Positions 22,640 to 25,124 of a stretch of 25,124 nucleotides of DNA are shown in pieces (the stretch's first letter is position 1; every line of letters starts with the position of its first letter). Position numbers and translations under genes: made by a program. The notes under the pieces were generated by a model. The model was not told the origin of the DNA, searched no databases, and worked only from the letters and a program-made list of their open reading frames with translations. Origin of the DNA: JAWXUU01 sp044426085 (lineage in GTDB: Bacteria; Bacillota; Clostridia; Christensenellales; CAMQZB01). Location of the stretch: the NCBI GenBank assembly GCA_044426085.1, contig JAWXUU010000020.1, forward strand, positions 1 through 25,124, in the 5' to 3' direction.

Positions 22640-22892
22640 TTTATTTTTAAACAGACTATTACGCATTAAAGCATTATTAGAAGATTGTTTGCCATTCCTT
22701 GAACATCCAGACATGACATCAGAGCTTGGGAATCATTTTGGACATTCAATTATAATTTCAATTGAAATTCTCGATTATTTAATAATACAGCTACAACCAA
22801 AACCACGCATATCACAATTTTATGATGTGGACTGTGTCGATATTTCAAGTTGCGATACAGTCCACATCCTAGGAGAAAAAAACAATGAATAA
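22629..22892 (+). CDS. Small hypothetical protein of the element
   Basis: 87 residues, start supported by GGAG seven bases upstream inside the preceding gene. N-terminal helices (NRLLRIKALLEDCLPFLEH; HSIIISIEILDYLIIQLQ) and a C-terminal stretch rich in Asp and Cys (FYDVDCVDISSCDTVHILG). No recognised family. The final codons and stop overlap the next ATG by 8 bp. Confidence 0.72.
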   Translation: MTNNLFLNRLLRIKALLEDCLPFLEHPDMTSELGNHFGHSIIISIEILDYLIIQLQPKPRISQFYDVDCVDISSCDTVHILGEKNNE

Positions 22893-23088
22893 CCTACACG
22901 CACTTGAGATACTCAAGAAACTAGAAAAAAACATAAGAAAAGCCAACGATTACGCACATATCTTGCATATGTACTTAACCGACCCAAAGCAGTTCGAAGC
23001 AGATAAAGAAGCTCCGCAAAGCGAAGTTTCTGCAATCGGCTTTGAAGTTGAGAACCCCGAAGAATTTGAGGAATATGAAGATGAATAA
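22885..23088 (+). CDS. Small acidic coiled protein of the element
   Basis: 67 residues, AGGAG eleven bases upstream. A helical, basic first half (ALEILKKLEKNIRKANDYAH) and a very acidic tail (ENPEEFEEYEDE). No recognised family; the DNA-mimic-like acidic tail is only suggestive. It overlaps both neighbours by the same 8 bp, ATGAATAA, which combines the next start codon with its own stop frame. Confidence 0.72.
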   Translation: MNNLHALEILKKLEKNIRKANDYAHILHMYLTDPKQFEADKEAPQSEVSAIGFEVENPEEFEEYEDE

Positions 23089-23731
23089 AAACTATTACGC
23101 AATCATTCCAGCAACAGTCCGCTATAACAAAAAACTTTCTGCAAACGTAAAGCTCCTTTACGCTGAAATCACCGCTCTAACTAACGAAAAGGGCTATTGC
23201 TGGGCAACTAACAAATACTTTGCAGACTTCTTTGAGGTGGACGCAAGAACAATTCAAAGGTGGCTGAAAACACTTGCTGATGAAAAATACATCACAATCA
23301 CTATTACTCGCAACCCACAAACGCAAGCCGTTGAAGCTCGCACAATCACCCTTTCTGATGTCGTACCCCCTCCCGACAGAAATGTCGTGACCCCTCGTGA
23401 CAAAAATGTCGTGACCCCTCCCGACAGAAATGTCGCATATAATAATATAAATAATAATAATATAAATCTTAATCATCTTTCATCAAAAGAGGGACACGAG
23501 GACAGTGCAAAAAACAAAGCAATTTTTCAATACGCTTTAGAACTCGCCAAACATCACGGGGCATATAATCACGGAGCATATGCAAAGACTTGCTTGCAAG
23601 ATTGGCAAAGGCTTGGGGCAACTACGCTTGAAGAAGTTCAAGCAATATCACCTATAATTCCAAACAAAGATGAAATCGACGAAAACGGATTCACTAACGA
23701 GATGAAAGCACTAGCAATGCAATGGATATAA
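23081..23731 (+). CDS. Replication initiator, HTH plus DnaD-like C-terminus
   Basis: 216 residues from ATG 23081; GAGGA eight bases upstream favours it over an upstream ATG. Residues about 5-75 form a phage-type winged helix (HTH_36-like): ATVRYNKKLSANVKLLYAEI, WATNKYFADFFEVDARTIQR, then the wing. A linker (93-135) carries three PPDRNVV-type repeats and an Asn-rich run. The C-terminal part (about 140-200) has the DnaD-like YAKTCLQDW pattern (YxxxIxxxW type) before LEEVQ. Such proteins bind an origin and load the host helicase via DnaD/DnaI-type contacts (family knowledge). The linker repeats are encoded by the iterons described next. Stop is 4 bp before the integrase start. Confidence 0.88.
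   Translation: MNKNYYAIIPATVRYNKKLSANVKLLYAEITALTNEKGYCWATNKYFADFFEVDARTIQRWLKTLADEKYITITITRNPQTQAVEARTITLSDVVPPPDRNVVTPRDKNVVTPPDRNVAYNNINNNNINLNHLSSKEGHEDSAKNKAIFQYALELAKHHGAYNHGAYAKTCLQDWQRLGATTLEEVQAISPIIPNKDEIDENGFTNEMKALAMQWI
23360..23472 (+). repeat. Three 24-bp iterons plus A/T-rich stretch: probable replication origin inside the initiator gene
   Basis: Units at 23360-23383, 23384-23407 and 23408-23431 share the core GTCGTGACCCCTC..GACA.AAAT (written with gaps); a further GTCG follows (23432-23435). Each unit plus the next GTCG holds a dyad CGACAGAAATGTCG. Immediately after, 23436-23472 is almost pure A/T (a DNA-unwinding-type stretch). Iterons next to A/T-rich DNA inside the initiator gene is the layout of lambda O/ori and several Gram-positive phage initiators. 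Confidence 0.75.
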
Positions 23732-23735
23732 ACAC

Positions 23736-24704
23736 ATGGAAAACGTAAGACAAAAAAACAACGGCTTTGAGGGCAGATATATGCACAAAGGAAAAACTAC
23801 TTCCACATACGCAAAGACACAAAGACAATGTTTTAACCAACTGAATTTGCTTAGGGGGATTCAAACTGTATTTGAAGATAACATCTGCGAATACAGCTTG
23901 ACTGATTGGCTCGATGAATGGCTGACAAATTACAAAGCTCCACACGTGACAGCCAGCACCATTGAGCATTACGACATCATTATCCGATTGCATATATCTG
24001 CCACACTCAAAAAACAAAAGCTCGACAAAATCACACCCCAAGAACTCCAGCGAAACATCTACTCGATACAAGCCAGCAAGACCCGACAAGATACATATAA
24101 CGTGCTGAACTCCGCACTGAAGAAAGCAGTGCAAATTGATTTACTCTATACCAACCCTATGGACAAGGTCGACAAACCAAAACACCAACGCAACTTGGGA
24201 AAGGCTCTTAACGCTCAAGAACTTGCAACGTTCCTTGAGAACATCAAGGGACAGAAGCTGGAACATTATTTCCTTTTCTGCTTGCTTACGGGTGCAAGGC
24301 GGTCGGAAGCTCTTGCAATGACTTGGGACAAAATAGACTTTGAAAACAAAACTTTGCTTTTAGCTGGCACAAAGACAGATAAAAGCTATCGCAAAATCCC
24401 TATCGTTCCCGAACTGTTCACAATTCTTTGCAAGATGAAGAAAACATCAAACAAACTCTTTCCGTTCACAGCTGACAACGTGACAAAAACTTTCCCAAAA
24501 CTCTGCCCGAATCACAAGCTCCATGACACTCGCCACACGTTCGCAACTCGTTGCCTTGAAAACGGTATACCGATGAAAGTCGTGCAAGAGTGGCTAGGAC
24601 ACGCAAATATAAGCACCACTGGCAACATATACACCCACATTGATACAAATTTCGCACACCAACAAAGCAAACTGTTTACACTTCAAAAAACGCTCCAAAA
24701 CTAA
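23736..24704 (+). CDS. int: Tyrosine recombinase (integrase) of the mini-element
   Basis: 322 residues. An N-terminal arm-binding domain (about 8-40, NNGFEGRYMHKGKTTSTYAK), a SAM-like core-binding domain (about 50-145) and a catalytic domain with Arg188 (TGARRSEA), Lys213 (GTKTDKS), His263 and Arg266 (LHDTRHTFAT), His289 (WLGHANIS) and nucleophile Tyr299 (NIYTHID). All six positions are intact, so it should be active. It would recombine the 49-bp tRNA-Asn sequences at attL and attR. The start has no clear ribosome site and lies 4 bp after the initiator stop, so re-initiation is likely; a second ATG at 23781 with GAGGG would cut into the arm-binding domain. No separate excisionase was recognised. 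Confidence 0.95.
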   Translation: MENVRQKNNGFEGRYMHKGKTTSTYAKTQRQCFNQLNLLRGIQTVFEDNICEYSLTDWLDEWLTNYKAPHVTASTIEHYDIIIRLHISATLKKQKLDKITPQELQRNIYSIQASKTRQDTYNVLNSALKKAVQIDLLYTNPMDKVDKPKHQRNLGKALNAQELATFLENIKGQKLEHYFLFCLLTGARRSEALAMTWDKIDFENKTLLLAGTKTDKSYRKIPIVPELFTILCKMKKTSNKLFPFTADNVTKTFPKLCPNHKLHDTRHTFATRCLENGIPMKVVQEWLGHANISTTGNIYTHIDTNFAHQQSKLFTLQKTLQN

Positions 24705-24750
24705 CCCTTTTTCAAAAAAACAACAAAAATTCCCAAAAAAATAAAAATTG

Positions 24751-24795
24751 AAGTCGAGTTTCCCCTTATGGCATAAGGCGAAACTCGGCTTTTTA
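24751..24795 (+). terminator. Terminator of the integrase operon
   Basis: A nearly continuous 20-bp stem (arms about 24751-24770 and 24772-24791, one mismatch and one G-T pair) followed by T4-5, 46 bp after the integrase stop. It also ends in A-rich sequence upstream, so it works on both strands. Confidence 0.85.
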
Positions 24796-24839
24796 AATTC
24801 CCAAAATATCTTTATACGTACGCAAAAAGGCAAAAACAA

Positions 24840-24869
24840 AAGCCTTACTTTCCTAGGAAAATAAGGCTT
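24840..24869 (-). terminator. Terminator of the 5S-tRNA-Asn operon, supplied by the element
   Basis: AAGCCTTA (24840-24847) pairs with TAAGGCTT (24862-24869), with an inner TTCC/GGAA stem, 2 bp beyond the CCA end of tRNA-Asn; T-rich sequence follows on the minus strand. Since it lies on the element side of the att site, the insertion replaced the operon's own terminator. Confidence 0.75.
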
Positions 24870-24916
24870 AATGGCTCCTTGTTGGTGACTTGAACACCAG
24901 ACCCTGCGGTTAACAG
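24868..24916 (-). other. attR: 3' half of tRNA-Asn
   Basis: Perfect 49-bp match to 20922-20970; here it is part of the intact tRNA gene, which therefore survives integration. Confidence 0.92.
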
Positions 24917-24947
24917 CCGCATGCTCTACCGACTGAGCTAACAAGGA
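24872..24947 (-). tRNA. tRNA-Asn (anticodon GTT)
   Basis: 76 nt including an encoded CCA. Acceptor TCCTTGT/ACAAGGA, D arm GCTC-AGTCGGTA-GAGC, anticodon arm TGCGG-CTGTTAA-CCGCA with anticodon GTT, T arm TGGTG-TTCAAGT-CACCA. All stems pair. It follows 5S rRNA by about 63 bp, a normal rRNA-operon arrangement, and is the integration target of the mini-element. Confidence 0.98.
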
Positions 24948-24968
24948 ATACGGTTATTTTATCCGATT

Positions 24969-24996
24969 ATAGCTATCAACGTTAATTGATAGCTAT
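24969..24996 (-). other. Spacer hairpin between 5S rRNA and tRNA-Asn
   Basis: Perfect 11-bp stem ATAGCTATCAA / TTGATAGCTAT with a 6-base loop. Without a T run in the stem end and lying between two stable RNAs, it is more likely an RNA-processing stem than a terminator. Confidence 0.55.
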
Positions 24997-25010
24997 ATGG
25001 ATGAATGAAA

Positions 25011-25124
25011 TGCGGCAGCGACCTATGTTCCCGGACCGTCGCCAGTCAAGTATTTTCGGCGCTATGGAGCTTAACTTCTGTGTTCGAGATGAGAACAGGT
25101 GGACCCCCATGCTATTACCACCGC
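25011..25124 (-). rRNA. rrf: 5S ribosomal RNA (5' end at or just beyond the window edge)
   Basis: On the minus strand the sequence contains GTCCACCTGTTCTCATCTCG, GAACACAGAAGTTAAGCTC and ends GGTCGCTGCCGCA, all standard 5S segments. About 114 nt are present, so at most a few 5' bases are missing. The 16S and 23S genes would lie beyond the right edge. Confidence 0.95.

Larger units (their letters stand above)
24725..24878 (+). repeat. 154-bp direct repeat, right copy (end of the mini-element)
   Basis: Partner of 20447-20600. Two of the seven differences, C to G at 20480/24758 and G to C at 20506/24784, are compensatory: they exchange one base pair of the hairpin and keep the stem, evidence that the fold is maintained. 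Confidence 0.88.
20922..24916. mobile_element. 3.9-kb integrative mini-element in tRNA-Asn
   Basis: Bounded by perfect 49-bp direct repeats (20922-20970 and 24868-24916) that are the 3' half of tRNA-Asn; one repeat plus interior is 3,946 bp. Contents in order: hairpin-dense non-coding region, convergent small transcription units, XRE repressor (minus), three operators, three small genes, DnaD-like initiator with internal iterons, tyrosine integrase (plus). The integrase end lies about 160 bp from attR, normal for tRNA-targeting elements. No terminase, capsid, relaxase, coupling protein or selectable cargo is visible, so it may be an integrative plasmid, a phage satellite or an IME mobilised in trans. 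Confidence 0.88.

Noticed and set aside
22436..22714. 92-codon minus-strand frame opposite the first element gene
   Set aside because: No ribosome site or promoter; the plus-strand genes have both and are coupled.
24594..24944. 116-codon minus-strand frame containing AQSVEHAAVNRRVWCSSHQQ
   Set aside because: This is translation of the tRNA-Asn gene and antisense integrase DNA, a familiar false protein.
24969..24996. Terminator between 5S rRNA and tRNA-Asn
   Set aside because: The 11-bp stem has no following T run, and ending transcription here would silence the tRNA; a processing stem fits better.

Overview
The window looks like a chromosomal segment of a low-GC Gram-positive bacterium, probably an uncultured Clostridia-type Bacillota (inference). 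Supporting signs are near-consensus sigma-A promoters, strong AGGAGG-like ribosome sites, rho-independent terminators after most operons, a DUF4250 protein and the family content. Almost every chromosomal gene is on the minus strand.

Layout. (1) Bases 1-5,700: the tail of an IS30-type transposase, then cinA with an EamA exporter, a formate/nitrite-type channel, a gloA / DUF4250 / panE-like cluster with a 165-bp MITE-like element upstream, and pnuC. cinA (NMN deamidase domain) and pnuC (nicotinamide riboside/NMN uptake) both touch NAD precursor metabolism. (2) 5,750-12,190: a galactoside operon transcribed from one near-perfect promoter: GH2 beta-galactosidase, GPH symporter, GH36 alpha-galactosidase. 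A seven-unit tandem array of small hairpins fills the gap between the first two genes. Together they would import and cleave alpha- and beta-galactosides. (3) 12,240-17,080: a large GLUG-repeat surface lipoprotein with a second, C-terminal membrane anchor and a C10 tract upstream, and a homodimeric ABC exporter. (4) 17,160-20,270: an operon of four small membrane or lipoproteins of unknown role, an HD-domain phosphohydrolase, and a 132-residue remnant of a PLP-dependent decarboxylase fused onto the HD gene's ribosome site.

(5) 20,280-24,950 is a tRNA-Asn integration hotspot. An intact tRNA-Asn(GTT), following 5S rRNA at the right edge, is the target. A 49-bp direct repeat of its 3' half bounds a compact 3.9-kb integrative element (20,922-24,916). 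Further degenerate tRNA 3' ends, a 163-bp-period duplication and a 154-bp copy of the element's right end lie to its left, so integrations have happened here repeatedly.

The mini-element carries a tyrosine integrase, an XRE repressor, three evenly spaced 17-bp palindromic operators (one exactly fills the -35/-10 spacer of the lytic-type promoter), three small unknown overlapping genes, and a DnaD-like replication initiator. That initiator gene contains three 24-bp iterons followed by a nearly pure A/T stretch, an origin architecture like phage lambda O/ori. No capsid, terminase, relaxase or selectable cargo gene is visible. About 465 bp of hairpin-dense, non-coding DNA next to attL and a pair of convergent transcription units around a possible 55-aa protein are the least explained parts. 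This element is the best candidate here for an undescribed system: a minimal replicating integrative element or satellite.
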